64,000 nucleotides of DNA from Bacteroidia bacterium (GCA_022072225.1 JAJVIC010000006.1:199785-263784), one strand, 5' to 3'. Numbered from the stretch's first letter, positions 45,870-56,043 are shown. Numbers and translations: made by a program. Notes: a model not told the origin generated them from the letters alone.

Positions 45870-47339
45870 ATGAAAAAACATTTACACGTGTCGGCTTTAT
45901 TAGTGATGCTGACAACTGCATTTTATTCATTCGGGCAGCAACGCTACCTTGATGAAGTATTCACTGATGTTCAGGTTACACCGGATGTAAAATACGGTGC
46001 TAACTATTCAACTCTTTCAGGAACACCAACACTTACTGATCTTTTTATGGATGTTTATCAACCCGCAAATGATACGGTTGATAAATGTCGCCCGGTAATG
46101 ATTTTGTTACATACCGGAAGTTTTTTGCCTCCTCCTGTAAACGGTCAATGCACAGGAACACGCAAAGACAGTGCTGTGGTTGAAATCTGCACCGAATTTG
46201 CAAAAAGAGGGTATGTAGCCGCGGCTGTTTCTTATCGTCAGGGCTGGAATGCTGTGAGCAGCGATCAGGATACCCGTACCAGCACATTGCTGCAAGCAGT
46301 TTATCGTGCTCTTATCGATGCTAAAACTGCAGTACGCTATTTCCGCAACGATGCTATGACAATGGGCTACTGGAATACCGACCCTGATAAAATTATTTTG
46401 GGTGGCTTAGGTTCAGGCGGATACGTGGCATTAGCTTACGGTTCTTTAAACAAGCCAAACGAAATATATTTGGATAAATTTCAAAATGCTACTACAGGAG
46501 ATCCTTATGTTGATACGTTGATTTACGGAAACTACGATGGCTTTGGCGGAACTGTTCCCAACAACGTTGCTAACTACCCGGGCTTGAGTTCTGAAGTACA
46601 ATTGATTTTTAACATGGGTGGAGCTTTGGGTGATTCATCCTGGTTGGAGGCCGGAGAGCCACCGATAGTTGCTTTCCATTGCCCAAGCGACCCGTTTGCT
46701 CCCTACCAAACCGGTGCCGTTATTGTACCTACAACAGGAGACTTTGTGGTTGAAGTAAGCGGTTCTTACGATGCGCTTCGTTTGGCAAATGCAGCAGGTA
46801 ATAATGATGTATTTGTCAACGCAGGCTTCAACGATGTTTATACTCAGCGTGCCAATGCAGAAAATGACGGCTACGAAGGTTTATTTCCGTTTGTAGTGCC
46901 GGGCCAACAGGCAGGCCCTTGGGATTGGTGGGACACTACTTGTGTTCGCCATGCTAATGGTTTGTTGACAAACCCCGATATGAGTGCTAATAAAGGAAGA
47001 TCGTACATTGACAGCATTATGGGCTACTTGTCTCCGCGTGCGTATGCTGTGTTAAACCCTATCGGAAACTGTAACTATACATCCGTAGAAGAAACCGAAA
47101 TAAAAGATATTACTGTTTTCCCTAATCCTGCCGATGCAACATTTACCATAAGCGGACCGGTAAACAATAATATTCGTCAGGTGCGCATGTTTGATGTAAC
47201 AGGCCGCACTATTTTAGCTTATACCAACCTGAACATGAATAAACTGGTTATTGACGGCAGTAAATATGCTGCGGGTGTTTACACTGTTAATATTGAATTT
47301 GAAACAGGAAAAGCCACAACAAAAGTTGTGATTAAGTAG
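45870..47339 (+). CDS. Secreted alpha/beta-hydrolase (esterase-like) with T9SS sorting domain
   Basis: A 489-residue protein with signal peptide (VSALLVMLTTAFYSFGQ). Residues 45-300 look like an alpha/beta hydrolase of the carboxylesterase type: LFMDVYQPANDTVDKCRPVMILLHTGSFL (oxyanion region, His-Thr-Gly in place of the common His-Gly-Gly), GYVAAAVSYRQGW, ALIDAKTAVRYFRND, and the serine elbow GGLGSGGYVALAYG. The nucleophile motif is non-canonical, with Leu two places before Ser. PPIVAFHCPSDPF could supply the acid. The sorting domain starts near residue 415 (TVFPNPADATFTI). Substrate unknown. Confidence 0.75.
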   Translation: MKKHLHVSALLVMLTTAFYSFGQQRYLDEVFTDVQVTPDVKYGANYSTLSGTPTLTDLFMDVYQPANDTVDKCRPVMILLHTGSFLPPPVNGQCTGTRKDSAVVEICTEFAKRGYVAAAVSYRQGWNAVSSDQDTRTSTLLQAVYRALIDAKTAVRYFRNDAMTMGYWNTDPDKIILGGLGSGGYVALAYGSLNKPNEIYLDKFQNATTGDPYVDTLIYGNYDGFGGTVPNNVANYPGLSSEVQLIFNMGGALGDSSWLEAGEPPIVAFHCPSDPFAPYQTGAVIVPTTGDFVVEVSGSYDALRLANAAGNNDVFVNAGFNDVYTQRANAENDGYEGLFPFVVPGQQAGPWDWWDTTCVRHANGLLTNPDMSANKGRSYIDSIMGYLSPRAYAVLNPIGNCNYTSVEETEIKDITVFPNPADATFTISGPVNNNIRQVRMFDVTGRTILAYTNLNMNKLVIDGSKYAAGVYTVNIEFETGKATTKVVIK

Positions 47340-47356
47340 AGTTTGTTAAGATCATA

Positions 47357-47395
47357 AATAAAAAGCCCCACGCCTTAGGCGTGGGGCTTTTTATT
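47357..47395. terminator. Bidirectional intrinsic terminator between esterase-like gene and metH
   Basis: GCCCCACGCC (47365-47374), three-base loop, GGCGTGGGGC (47378-47387), flanked by A5 on the left and T5 on the right, so it works on both strands. It serves the two convergent genes. Confidence 0.9.
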
Positions 47396-50300
47396 TAGTA
47401 CGCGAGATTAGGACTTAACCACCGCTCCGCTTCTTCCACGCTCATATTTTTGCGTTTGGCATAATCTTCAACCTGGTCTTTTGTGATTTTTCCTAAACCA
47501 AAGTATTTACTTTCGGGATGCGCGAAATACAAGCCGCTTACAGCAGCAGTCGGATACATCGCAAAACTTTCCGTCAGTTTTATTCCTGCATTTTTCTCTG
47601 CATCAAGCAAATTGAAAATGATTGGCTTTTCTGTATGGTCGGGACAAGCAGGGTAGCCTGCCGCAGGACGAATGCCACGGTATTTTTCTGAAATCAAATC
47701 TTCACTGCTCAGCGTTTCATTTTTATCATACGCCCAGAATTCTTTCCGCACACGCTCGTGCATACGTTCTGCAAATGCTTCGGCAAGCCTGTCGGCAAGC
47801 GCTTTCAGCATGATGCTGTTGTAATCGTCATGGTCCTTTTCAAATTTTTCGATCCATTTTTCAATTCCAATTCCGGCTGTAACTGCAAATGCTCCTATAT
47901 AGTCCTGCAAGCCACTTTCTTTAGGCGCAATAAAATCTGCAAGTGCAATATTTGGTGCACCAGCAGTTTTCTTGGTTTGCTGGCGAAGCGAATGAAGAAC
48001 TGTTCCGTTTTCAAGTTCTACATCATCTTCTATAGAATTTGCTTTCCAGAAACCAATCACAGCGTTTGCAGAAATCCATTTTTCAGCTACTACTTTTTTC
48101 AGTAATGCCTGTGCATCATTGTAAAGTTTTGTTGCCTCTGCACCTACAACTTCATCTTCTAAAATTTTCGGGAAACGCCCTGCCAGTTCCCACGTCTGGA
48201 AGAATGGTGTCCAGTCAATGTAGGGCACTAATTCTTCCAGCGGATAATTTTCAAATGTTTTTACTCCTGTGAAAGTTGGCTTAGCAATGTCTTCGGCTTT
48301 CCACTCAATGTTGTATTTATTTTTTCGTGCATCCTCAATGGAAACAAATTCTTTTGCTGATTGTGATTTGCGGTGATGCTCGCGCAACACTTCGTATTCA
48401 TTTTTAATGGCAAGCGAATAAATCTTTTCCTGCTCGGGACTAAGTAAACTTCCAACTACAGGAACTGAACGGCTTGCATCCAAAACGTGAACAGTATTAC
48501 CGCTGTAATGCGGTTGAACTTTCACTGCTGTATGCACGCGAGAAGTAGTTGCACCGCCAATGAGCAAAGGAATTTTAAAGCCTTGCCGCTCCATTTCTTT
48601 TGCTACAAAAACCATCTCGTCAAGCGAAGGAGTTATTAATCCGCTCAAACCAATCACATCTACTTTTTCGCGGATGGCGGTTTCCAGAATTTTCTCGCAG
48701 GGAACCATCACGCCCAGGTCAATCACTTCGTAATTATTACACCCCAACACAACACCCACAATATTTTTTCCAATGTCGTGAACATCACCTTTTACAGTTG
48801 CCAGTAGCACTCTTCCAGCACCGCGTGTATCACCTTTTTGTTTTTCAGCTTCCATAAAAGGCATTAGATAAGCGACTGCTTTTTTCATCACACGAGCGCT
48901 CTTCACCACCTGCGGTAAAAACATTTTTCCTGCTCCGAATAAATCACCCACTACATTCATTCCATCCATCAACGGGCCTTCAATAATGTGAAGTGGCTTA
49001 AGGTATTTCTGACGAACTTCCTCCACATCCGCATCAATAAATTCTACAATTCCTTTTACCAAAGAATGTTTCAAACGCTCTTCAACACTTGCGTTTCGCC
49101 AGGCATCATCTTTTACCTGAACTTTTCCTTTTGCTTTAATCGTTTCCGCAAATTCAACCAATCGTTCAGTCGCATCCGGTCTGCGGTTGAGCAGCACATC
49201 TTCCACACGTTCCAATAAATCTTTCGGAATGTCTTCATACACTTCCAACTGCCCGGCATTCACAATTCCCATGTCGAGACCGGCTTTTATGGCATGAAAA
49301 AGAAATGCCGAGTGAATAGCTTCACGAACTTTATCGTTTCCGCGAAACGAGAACGAAACATTGCTTACACCACCGCTCACCTTCGCGCCCGGCAGATGTT
49401 CCTTTATCCATTTGGTGGCTCGGATAAAATCAACAGCATAATTATTATGCTCTTCAATTCCCGTTGCAACGGTTAAAATGTTCGGGTCAAAAATGATGTC
49501 TTCAGGCGCAAAACCAACTTTTTCTGTCAATATTTTGTAAGCACGTTCACAAACAGAAATTCTTTTTTCATACGTGTCTGCCTGACCAACTTCATCAAAC
49601 GCCATTACAATCACAGCAGCACCATATCGTTTTACTTTTTTTGCGACTTCAATAAATTTCTCTTCGCCTTCTTTCAGTGAAATAGAATTCACCACCGATT
49701 TTCCCTGCACACATTTTAACCCCGCTTCAATCACGCTCCACTTGCTGCTGTCAATCATAATTGGCAGTTTGGCAATATCAGGTTCCGATGCGATAAGATT
49801 TAAAAATGTGGTCATCGCTTTTTCGCTGTCCAGCATTCCTTCGTCCATGTTTACATCAATCATTTGCGCTCCGCCTTCAACCTGTTGTCGCGCCACAGCA
49901 AGCGCATCTTCGTATTTGTTTTCAATAATCAGTTTTGCGAATTTTTTTGAGCCTGTTACGTTGGTACGCTCGCCCACATTCACAAAATTGCTTTCCTTGA
50001 AAATAGTAAGCGGTTCCAGACCGCTGTAGCGCGGAAGCGGCTCTATGTGCGGCTTCTGGCGCGGAGGATATTTTGCCGCAACTTTTGCAATCGCACGGAT
50101 GTGGTCGGGAGTTGTGCCGCAGCAACCACCCACAATATTTACAAAATTATTCTGCAGCCAGTCTTCAATCTGTGCTGCTGTTTCTTCGGGCTGTTCATCA
50201 TATTCTCCAAAGGCATTTGGCAATCCCGCATTGGGATATGCACTTACATTAAGTGCTGCATTCTTGGCCAAGGTTTGAATATGCGGACGCAGTTGCTTTG

Positions 50301-51042
50301 CTCCCATTGCGCAATTAAATCCGATGCTCAGCAAAGGAATGTGTGAAACAGAATTTAAAAATGCTTCAACTGTTTGCCCGGATAATGTTCTTCCGCTGGC
50401 ATCGGTTATAGTTCCTGAAACCATGATTGGTAATCGCTTCCCGATTTTTTCAAAATATTGGTCTGCTGCAAACAAAGCGGCTTTTGCGTTGAGTGTATCG
50501 GTGATGGTTTCAATGAGCAACATATCAACACCGCCATCAATAAGAGCTTTAACCTGCAGCCCGAAAGCTGCAACCAAATCATCAAAAGTTACCGACCTGA
50601 AACCGGGGTCATTCACATCGGGCGACATAGATGAAAGTTTGGTAGTAGGTCCCATTGCACCTGCTACAAAACGAGGTTTATCAGGTGTTTTCTTCGTGTA
50701 TTCATCAGCTACTTCACGTGCTATTTTAGCTGATTCGTAATTGATAAGGTAAACCGCTTCTTCGTCCAGAAAGTAATCTGACTGCGCAACAATAGTTCCG
50801 CTGAATGTATTGGTTTCAATAATATCGGAACCCGCTTCCAGATATTGGGCATGAATTTCCTTAATTACATCGGGGCGGGTAATGGATAAAATATCGTTAT
50901 TCCCTTTCAGGGGATGTGCATGGTTTTTAAAACGCTCGCCACGGAAATCTTCTTCCAATAGTTTGTAACGCTGAATCATGGTACCCATTGCACCATCGAG
51001 AACCAAAATTCGTTTTTCTAATTCTTTGTTTATGTCTGCCAT
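47395..51042 (-). CDS. metH: Cobalamin-dependent methionine synthase
   Basis: Transfers a methyl group from methyltetrahydrofolate to homocysteine via cobalamin. The ATG at 51042 starts [24 protein letters not shown], giving 1215 residues (E. coli 1227). Domains in order: homocysteine-binding (GFNCAMG and [10 protein letters not shown] zinc cysteines), pterin-binding ([40 protein letters not shown]), cobalamin-binding with the DVHDIGKN histidine ligand, and the SAM-binding reactivation domain ([15 protein letters not shown]). A SAM-I riboswitch and terminator precede it, so it should be switched off when SAM is plentiful. Confidence 0.97.
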   Translation of the reverse strand: MADINKELEKRILVLDGAMGTMIQRYKLLEEDFRGERFKNHAHPLKGNNDILSITRPDVIKEIHAQYLEAGSDIIETNTFSGTIVAQSDYFLDEEAVYLINYESAKIAREVADEYTKKTPDKPRFVAGAMGPTTKLSSMSPDVNDPGFRSVTFDDLVAAFGLQVKALIDGGVDMLLIETITDTLNAKAALFAADQYFEKIGKRLPIMVSGTITDASGRTLSGQTVEAFLNSVSHIPLLSIGFNCAMGAKQLRPHIQTLAKNAALNVSAYPNAGLPNAFGEYDEQPEETAAQIEDWLQNNFVNIVGGCCGTTPDHIRAIAKVAAKYPPRQKPHIEPLPRYSGLEPLTIFKESNFVNVGERTNVTGSKKFAKLIIENKYEDALAVARQQVEGGAQMIDVNMDEGMLDSEKAMTTFLNLIASEPDIAKLPIMIDSSKWSVIEAGLKCVQGKSVVNSISLKEGEEKFIEVAKKVKRYGAAVIVMAFDEVGQADTYEKRISVCERAYKILTEKVGFAPEDIIFDPNILTVATGIEEHNNYAVDFIRATKWIKEHLPGAKVSGGVSNVSFSFRGNDKVREAIHSAFLFHAIKAGLDMGIVNAGQLEVYEDIPKDLLERVEDVLLNRRPDATERLVEFAETIKAKGKVQVKDDAWRNASVEERLKHSLVKGIVEFIDADVEEVRQKYLKPLHIIEGPLMDGMNVVGDLFGAGKMFLPQVVKSARVMKKAVAYLMPFMEAEKQKGDTRGAGRVLLATVKGDVHDIGKNIVGVVLGCNNYEVIDLGVMVPCEKILETAIREKVDVIGLSGLITPSLDEMVFVAKEMERQGFKIPLLIGGATTSRVHTAVKVQPHYSGNTVHVLDASRSVPVVGSLLSPEQEKIYSLAIKNEYEVLREHHRKSQSAKEFVSIEDARKNKYNIEWKAEDIAKPTFTGVKTFENYPLEELVPYIDWTPFFQTWELAGRFPKILEDEVVGAEATKLYNDAQALLKKVVAEKWISANAVIGFWKANSIEDDVELENGTVLHSLRQQTKKTAGAPNIALADFIAPKESGLQDYIGAFAVTAGIGIEKWIEKFEKDHDDYNSIMLKALADRLAEAFAERMHERVRKEFWAYDKNETLSSEDLISEKYRGIRPAAGYPACPDHTEKPIIFNLLDAEKNAGIKLTESFAMYPTAAVSGLYFAHPESKYFGLGKITKDQVEDYAKRKNMSVEEAERWLSPNLAY

Positions 51043-51080
51043 ATAGTTTGTAAAATCAGCGTTCTGTTCCACCGCAAAAC

Positions 51081-51110
51081 AAAAAACCCCTCTGTTAAAG
51101 CAGAAGGGTT
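51081..51110 (-). terminator. Regulatory terminator of the metH SAM riboswitch
   Basis: On the minus strand AACCCTTCTG (51110-51101), six-base loop, CAGAGGGGTT (51094-51085), then T4. One G-T pair. It lies between the aptamer and the metH ATG and is the expected expression platform for transcriptional attenuation. Confidence 0.85.
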
Positions 51111-51134
51111 GGATATTTTAAGAACCTGATTCTG

Positions 51135-51235
51135 CTTATCTGTCTCGCCTTAGGCGAGAGGAGTTGGCACCCTTGCCCTTCCGGAGCGGGTTGCCAAGAC
51201 GTCAAAGGGCCTTTCCCTCAGTCTTTCTTGATAAG
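51135..51235 (-). promoter_or_regulatory. SAM-I (S-box) riboswitch aptamer controlling metH
   Basis: Read on the minus strand: P1 strand CTTATC (51235-51230), then AAGAAAGACTGAGGGA, the GGCCC-TTTGA core, TTGGCAACC, an internal hairpin, AAGGGTGCCAACTCC, a P4 hairpin CTCGCC-TAA-GGCGAG type, and the closing GATAAG (51140-51135). These are the conserved blocks of the SAM-I class in the right order and spacing. It lies about 90 bases upstream of the metH start. Confidence 0.93.
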
Positions 51236-51254
51236 TAATGTTAAAGAACTGGCG

Positions 51255-51281
51255 CAAAGATAAGCACCGGAACCCAAACAA
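51255..51281 (-). promoter_or_regulatory. Probable promoter of the SAM riboswitch/metH transcript
   Basis: Minus strand TATCTTTG (51262-51255) is a full -7 match; the best TTG (51281-51279) is 16 bases upstream, slightly short. Transcription would start about 10 bases before the aptamer P1 stem. Confidence 0.55.
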
Positions 51282-51288
51282 TGAAATT

Positions 51289-52356
51289 TTATTTTTTCGC
51301 GCACTTTACCAGCGTGTGACAAACTCCAACCTGATTGGTTTCTTCCTCTACCTTCAGTCCGGCTTTTTCAATCAGTTTAAGAAAGGTTTCTGAGTAATAC
51401 ATCTGGCTATTACCATTTGCCATTGCGGTGAAATAAATGGAAGTCATTTGCAGTGAAAATGCCGAAGCGCGGAAACGCTGACGATCCCAAAATGGTTCAA
51501 GAATATAAACGCGACCATTGTTGTCAATCGCTTCATCAGCGCGTTTCAGGATGGATATGATTTCAGCATCTGAAAAACAATCCAAGAACTGGCTCATCCA
51601 AATGGCATCATAGCCTTTCGGGAATTTCTTTGTTTCGTCCAGCACATTGTTTTCGTAAAAAGAAATTCTGTCCGACAATCCTAACTTTTCAACATTTGCC
51701 TTTGCCATGTTTAATTGTCCGGGCAAATCCATAATGGTTACATGCACATCGGGATTAAACTGCACACATTGAATGGCAAATTTTCCTGTATTTCCGCCAA
51801 TATCGAGCAAACGTTTCGGCTTATCTTTAAATACCAAAGGAAGCACAGCCGGAAACGCGTCATCGGAATAATAATGATCAAATTTGAACCAACTTTTTTG
51901 CACCGGTTCCGGTAATTTCGACAATGCTTCGTAAATGGTTTTCCATGAGCCAAAAACTTTCAAACCTTCCGGCTTTCCGGTTTCTATTGCTTTATCTAAA
52001 TCGAAAAGGCCTTTGTAACAAACATCGTGACTGAAATCCATATTGGCTTTGGTCAAATTATCATTGAGTACAAAAAATCCTGTCTTTGAAATGGTGAATT
52101 TTCCGTCTTTCAAAAGTAAAAGTCCTATTCCCAAACCGCCTTCCAACAATACGCGAACTCCGTAATGTGGAAGTTTAGATTTTTCAAACACTTCTTCCAA
52201 TGTGTAGCCTTCGTTTCTGCTTTCTTCGACAATAGTCAGTATTCCGGTATCGCGCAGCACTTTTGCCGTTTGGAAAACAAATGGAGCAAAGGCAATCCAT
52301 TGTGCATCCTCTTTGGCCTGCAGAGCCGTTTTCGTTTCTTTCTCAAAAAAGTTCAT
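51289..52356 (-). CDS. SAM-dependent O-methyltransferase-like protein
   Basis: About 355 residues from the ATG at 52356. The N-terminal third is a helical winged-helix dimerisation-like domain (VFQTAKVLRDTGILTIVEE, LPHYGVRVLLEGGLGIGLL), as in plant-type and polyketide O-methyltransferases. The catalytic domain has LLDIGGNTGKFAIQC (motif I), VTIMDLPGQLNMAK (motif II), DAIWMSQFLDCFSDAEI (motif IV), GRVYILEPFWD (motif V). The substrate is unknown. It ends just before the metH promoter and is divergent from rlmN. Confidence 0.85.
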   Translation of the reverse strand: MNFFEKETKTALQAKEDAQWIAFAPFVFQTAKVLRDTGILTIVEESRNEGYTLEEVFEKSKLPHYGVRVLLEGGLGIGLLLLKDGKFTISKTGFFVLNDNLTKANMDFSHDVCYKGLFDLDKAIETGKPEGLKVFGSWKTIYEALSKLPEPVQKSWFKFDHYYSDDAFPAVLPLVFKDKPKRLLDIGGNTGKFAIQCVQFNPDVHVTIMDLPGQLNMAKANVEKLGLSDRISFYENNVLDETKKFPKGYDAIWMSQFLDCFSDAEIISILKRADEAIDNNGRVYILEPFWDRQRFRASAFSLQMTSIYFTAMANGNSQMYYSETFLKLIEKAGLKVEEETNQVGVCHTLVKCAKK

Positions 52357-52462
52357 CACCATAATTTTGGGCACAAAATAGGAATTAAATGAATATTTAT
52401 CATTGTGTTTTAGTTGAATGGTAATAATACATTCCAACGGGTTAAATCTCTACCTTTGCCCA

Positions 52463-53524
52463 ATGCCTGAGGTAGTTGAGAAAAAAGATATACGCGCAGT
52501 TTCGCTGGAAGAAATCAAGACTTTTTTGTCGCAGAAAGGTGAGAAACCATTCCGTGCCAAACAGATTTATGAGTGGCTTTGGCAAAAATCGGTTCGCTCG
52601 TTTGATGATATGAGCAACCTTTCGCTTCCCTTGCGTGAACTGCTGAAAGAACACTTTGAAATCAATGCCGCTGCAATAGATTTTATGCAGGTGAGCAACG
52701 ACCGCACTATTAAAACTGCTTTTAAATTATTTGACGGCAAGGTGGTGGAAGGTGTTTTAATTCCTACCACTTCACGAATGACAGCCTGTATTTCATCACA
52801 AGTAGGATGCAGCTTAACCTGTAAGTTTTGTGCCACTGGAAAATTAGAACGTCTGCGAAATCTGAATGCCGATGAAATTTATGATCAGGTAGCACAACTG
52901 CGAAATCTTGCCATTGAAAAATACGAGATACCACTTTCAAACATTGTGTACATGGGAATGGGTGAACCGCTGCTCAATTATGCAAATGTTCTGAAATCTA
53001 TTGAACGCATTACTTCACCAGACGGATTAAATATTTCTCCGCAGCGCATTACCGTTTCCACAGCAGGAATTGCAAAGATGATTATGAAACTGGCTGATGA
53101 TGATGTAAAATTCAATCTTGCACTTTCATTGCACGCTGCAAATGATGAAAAACGTAGCCAGATTATGCCCATCAATGACAGCAACTCATTAGAAGCGTTG
53201 GCCGAAGCTCTGAAATATTTTTACGCGAAAACAGGAACAAGACCTACATTTGAATACATCATTTTCAAAGATTTTAACGATAAGATTGAAGATGCGCGGG
53301 AACTTGCTGATTTCTGCAAAGTAGTTCCCTGCAAGGTAAATGTGATTGAATATAATTCTATTGAAGGTGGTGAATTTCAGAAAGCCGATGACCGTAACAT
53401 TAAAGAGTTTTGCAACTACCTTGAAAACCGGAATATTATTGTGAATGTGCGCAGAAGCCGCGGCAAAGATATTGATGCTGCATGCGGACAATTGGCGAAT
53501 AAGAGAGAAAATAAAACTGTATAA
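52463..53524 (+). CDS. rlmN: 23S rRNA (adenine-2503-C2)/tRNA methyltransferase RlmN
   Basis: Radical-SAM enzyme that methylates A2503 of 23S rRNA and A37 of some tRNAs. The 353 residues start at ATG 52463. The cluster motif C-x3-C-x2-C is in CSLTCKFCATG; MGMGEPLLNYANV, SPQRITVSTAGI and NLALSLHAAND follow, and the second catalytic Cys is in DIDAACGQL near the end. A full -7 box TACCTTTG (52451-52458) ends only four bases before the ATG, implying a leaderless or nearly leaderless transcript. Confidence 0.95.
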   Translation: MPEVVEKKDIRAVSLEEIKTFLSQKGEKPFRAKQIYEWLWQKSVRSFDDMSNLSLPLRELLKEHFEINAAAIDFMQVSNDRTIKTAFKLFDGKVVEGVLIPTTSRMTACISSQVGCSLTCKFCATGKLERLRNLNADEIYDQVAQLRNLAIEKYEIPLSNIVYMGMGEPLLNYANVLKSIERITSPDGLNISPQRITVSTAGIAKMIMKLADDDVKFNLALSLHAANDEKRSQIMPINDSNSLEALAEALKYFYAKTGTRPTFEYIIFKDFNDKIEDARELADFCKVVPCKVNVIEYNSIEGGEFQKADDRNIKEFCNYLENRNIIVNVRRSRGKDIDAACGQLANKRENKTV

Positions 53525-53543
53525 TTGGCGTTATTATTTACAG

Positions 53544-53726
53544 ATGAACCTTGCTAAAAAAATATCCATTTTGCTTTTAGTGCTGATTATAGCATCATCC
53601 TGCTCCCGTAAGCGCGCACCAAGCAAAGGCTGCGATTGTCCGGGCGGGCACGGTATGCTGATGGAGAAAAACGCCTCTGAAACTACGGCTGCCATATACC
53701 TTAAAAGCGGTAGTAAGTCCTCCTGA
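53544..53726 (+). CDS. Small lipoprotein of unknown function
   Basis: A 60-residue protein starting at ATG 53544 with a clear lipoprotein signal (ISILLLVLIIASSC). The mature part has about 40 residues, basic at first (SRKRAPSK) then a Cys-Asp-Cys-Pro-Gly-Gly-His patch that could bind a metal. No family assigned. It lies 19 bases after rlmN and before the feoAB leader; a link to iron uptake is possible but unproven. Confidence 0.6.
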   Translation: MNLAKKISILLLVLIIASSCSRKRAPSKGCDCPGGHGMLMEKNASETTAAIYLKSGSKSS

Positions 53727-53748
53727 TTTTTTGGGTACTTTCGCAACC

Positions 53749-53809
53749 CGTCATTCCGAACTTGTTTCGGAATCTTTTATTGAGATGCTGAAATAAATTC
53801 AGCATGGCG
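53749..53809. repeat. Three-way-junction palindromic repeat in the feoAB leader
   Basis: Outer stem CGTCA (53749-53753) with TGGCG (53105 offset: 53805-53809). Inside are two perfect 8-bp hairpins: ATTCCGAA/TTCGGAAT (53753-53760, 53766-53773) and ATGCTGAA/TTCAGCAT (53785-53792, 53798-53805). It matches the CGTCATnCnGAAC...TTCAGCATGnCG type of dispersed repeat common in Bacteroidota. It ends 11 bases before feoA. Confidence 0.8.
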
Positions 53810-53820
53810 AACAGAAAAAC

Positions 53821-54051
53821 ATGAAACTCTCCGAACTTAAACCGGGTCAAACAGCTGTTATTAAGGACTTCAGCGATGATGATTTGTCGCTGCGGTTTTT
53901 AGAAATGGGCTGTGTTCCGGGTGAAGAAATTTTATTGGAACGTATTGCTCCTCTGGGCGACCCTATTGCTATTCGCGTTTCGGGGTATTCACTTTGTCTG
54001 CGGCAGTCAGAAGCCGAATCAATCATCATCTCATCTGTTGACAGAAACTAA
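53821..54051 (+). CDS. feoA: Ferrous iron transport protein A
   Basis: A 76-residue SH3-like protein that assists the FeoB ferrous iron channel. Family pattern: LSELKPGQTAVIKDF, LRFLEMGCVPGEEILLERIAPLGDPIAIRVSGYSLCLRQSEAESI. It precedes feoB by three bases. A TACTTTCG box (53736-53743) and a palindromic repeat lie in its leader. Confidence 0.93.
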   Translation: MKLSELKPGQTAVIKDFSDDDLSLRFLEMGCVPGEEILLERIAPLGDPIAIRVSGYSLCLRQSEAESIIISSVDRN

Positions 54052-54054
54052 AAA

Positions 54055-56022
54055 TTGGCTGCTGAACAAACAATAAAAATTGCACTTGCCGGAAATCCAA
54101 ACAGCGGGAAAAGCACGTTGTTTAATATTCTCACGGGCTTAAACCAGAAGATCGGAAATTTTCCCGGTGTTACGGTTGACAAAAAATCGGGATTTGCAAA
54201 AATCAACAACACACAAATTGAGTTTACTGATTTTCCGGGTTCTTACAGTTTAAACGCGCTTTCGGCTGACGAAAAAGTGTTGCCCGATGTATTGGCAGAC
54301 AAGAATAACCCGGTTCATCCCGATTGTGTCGTATATGTGGCTGATGCCACCAATCTAAGGCGTAGTTTGTTTTTATGCACACAAATTATGGACACAGGAA
54401 TTCCGCTGATCCTGGTGCTGAACATGATTGACCTGCTTGAAAAAAGCGATGAAGAAATTGATGTTGTAAAACTTTCGGGTGAATTGGGAATAAAAATATT
54501 TACTGCCAATGCCCGCGATAAAAAAGGAATTGAAGAACTGAAAAATTCGCTTACCGAACCCTTTGAAATTCCGAAGAAAAAAATTCTTTCATCAGAAATT
54601 ACGGAAACCGATAAAGCAAAAAAGCAAAGAAGCGAAACCATTGAACGATACAAGGCAATCGGTGAGATTCTTAAAAAAGTTGTCAGCAAAAAATCTGTTG
54701 GGCTAAATTCTTCGCTCACCAAAAAGTTAGATAATATTCTTACGCACCGCATTTTTGGTTTCCTCATTTTTTTTGCAGTATTGTTTCTCGTTTTTCAATC
54801 TATTTTCTCCTGGTCGGCATTGCCGATGGAATGGATTGAACAGCTTTTTTCCTCTTTTTCTGAATGGTTGCTGAACACGTTGCCGCAAGGTGTTTTAACC
54901 GAATTGGTTGTAAACGGAATACTTGCCGGTATCAGCGGGGTGGTGGTTTTTATTCCGCAAATCGCCTTGTTGTTTGTTTTTATCAGCATACTGGAAGATA
55001 CTGGCTACATGGCCCGCGTGAGTTTTATAACCGACCGGCTTCTGCGCAAATTCGGATTGAACGGCCGTTCGGTAATTCCGCTGATAAGTGGCGTGGCATG
55101 CGCTGTTCCGGCAATTATGGCAACGCGCACCATACCAAACTGGAAAGAACGAATCATTACCATTATGGTAACGCCACTGATGAGTTGCTCGGCACGTTTG
55201 CCTGTTTACACGCTTCTGATTTCGCTCGTTGTGCCTTCCGAAAAGGTTTTTGGTTTTCTGAATGTACAGGGTATTGCATTGATGGTACTTTATCTTATCG
55301 GTTTTCTTGCAGCTATACTTGTTGCATTGGTTTTAAAATTCATCATCAAAGCCCGCGAGCGCAGTTTTTTTATTATGGAATTGCCGGTATATCGTTCACC
55401 GCGCTGGAGCTCGGTTGGTCTGGCGGTAGTGGAAAAAGTAAAAACATTTGTGTTTGAAGCGGGAAAAGTAATAGTAGCTATTTCCATTATTCTGTGGGCG
55501 CTTTCGTCATACGCACCCGGCAACAGGTTTCAGAAAATTGAAGAACATTTTCGTGCTCCCGAATTTGCACAACAACATACACCCGAAGAGTTGGAAAAGC
55601 TGATTGCCACCGAAAAACTGGAACAAAGCTATGCCGGCATTATGGGGCATGCTTTGGAACCTGTTATCCGTCCCTTGGGATTTGACTGGAAAATAGGAAT
55701 TGCATTGGTTACTTCTTTTGCAGCCCGCGAAGTATTTGTAGGAACCATGGCCACCATTTACAGCGTGGGTGATGAGAACAACACACTTTCTATCCGCGAA
55801 AAAATGCAGGCCGAGATAAATCCCGAAACAGGAGAGAAACGCTACTCAACCGCAGTAGCTTTTTCGCTCATGATATTTTATGCCTTTGCCATGCAGTGCA
55901 TGAGCACCATTGCCATTGTTTACAGCGAAACCAAGAGTTGGAAATGGCCCGCTCTGCAGTTTATTTATATGAGTGCGCTGGCGTATTTGTCGGCACTGGT
56001 TGTGTATCAGGTGATGAAGTGA
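54055..56022 (+). CDS. feoB: Ferrous iron transporter B
   Basis: Inner-membrane Fe2+ transporter of 655 residues. The N-terminal G domain has G1 GNPNSGKST, G3 DFPGS, G4 NMID (residues 10-170), then a GDI-like helical part. The membrane part has two Gate-type repeats with the GVACAVPAIMATRT and CSARLPVYTLL cysteine motifs. The start is TTG at 54055, three bases after feoA. There is no separate feoC. Confidence 0.95.
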   Translation: MAAEQTIKIALAGNPNSGKSTLFNILTGLNQKIGNFPGVTVDKKSGFAKINNTQIEFTDFPGSYSLNALSADEKVLPDVLADKNNPVHPDCVVYVADATNLRRSLFLCTQIMDTGIPLILVLNMIDLLEKSDEEIDVVKLSGELGIKIFTANARDKKGIEELKNSLTEPFEIPKKKILSSEITETDKAKKQRSETIERYKAIGEILKKVVSKKSVGLNSSLTKKLDNILTHRIFGFLIFFAVLFLVFQSIFSWSALPMEWIEQLFSSFSEWLLNTLPQGVLTELVVNGILAGISGVVVFIPQIALLFVFISILEDTGYMARVSFITDRLLRKFGLNGRSVIPLISGVACAVPAIMATRTIPNWKERIITIMVTPLMSCSARLPVYTLLISLVVPSEKVFGFLNVQGIALMVLYLIGFLAAILVALVLKFIIKARERSFFIMELPVYRSPRWSSVGLAVVEKVKTFVFEAGKVIVAISIILWALSSYAPGNRFQKIEEHFRAPEFAQQHTPEELEKLIATEKLEQSYAGIMGHALEPVIRPLGFDWKIGIALVTSFAAREVFVGTMATIYSVGDENNTLSIREKMQAEINPETGEKRYSTAVAFSLMIFYAFAMQCMSTIAIVYSETKSWKWPALQFIYMSALAYLSALVVYQVMK

Positions 56023-56043
56023 AGTCTAACATTAGATTTACAA

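Noticed and set aside
54864-55457. 197-residue reading frame in another plus-strand frame inside feoB
   Set aside because: It is a shadow of the feoB membrane domain, whose motifs are intact in the main frame; composition rich in Cys, Arg and Tyr is untypical of real proteins.
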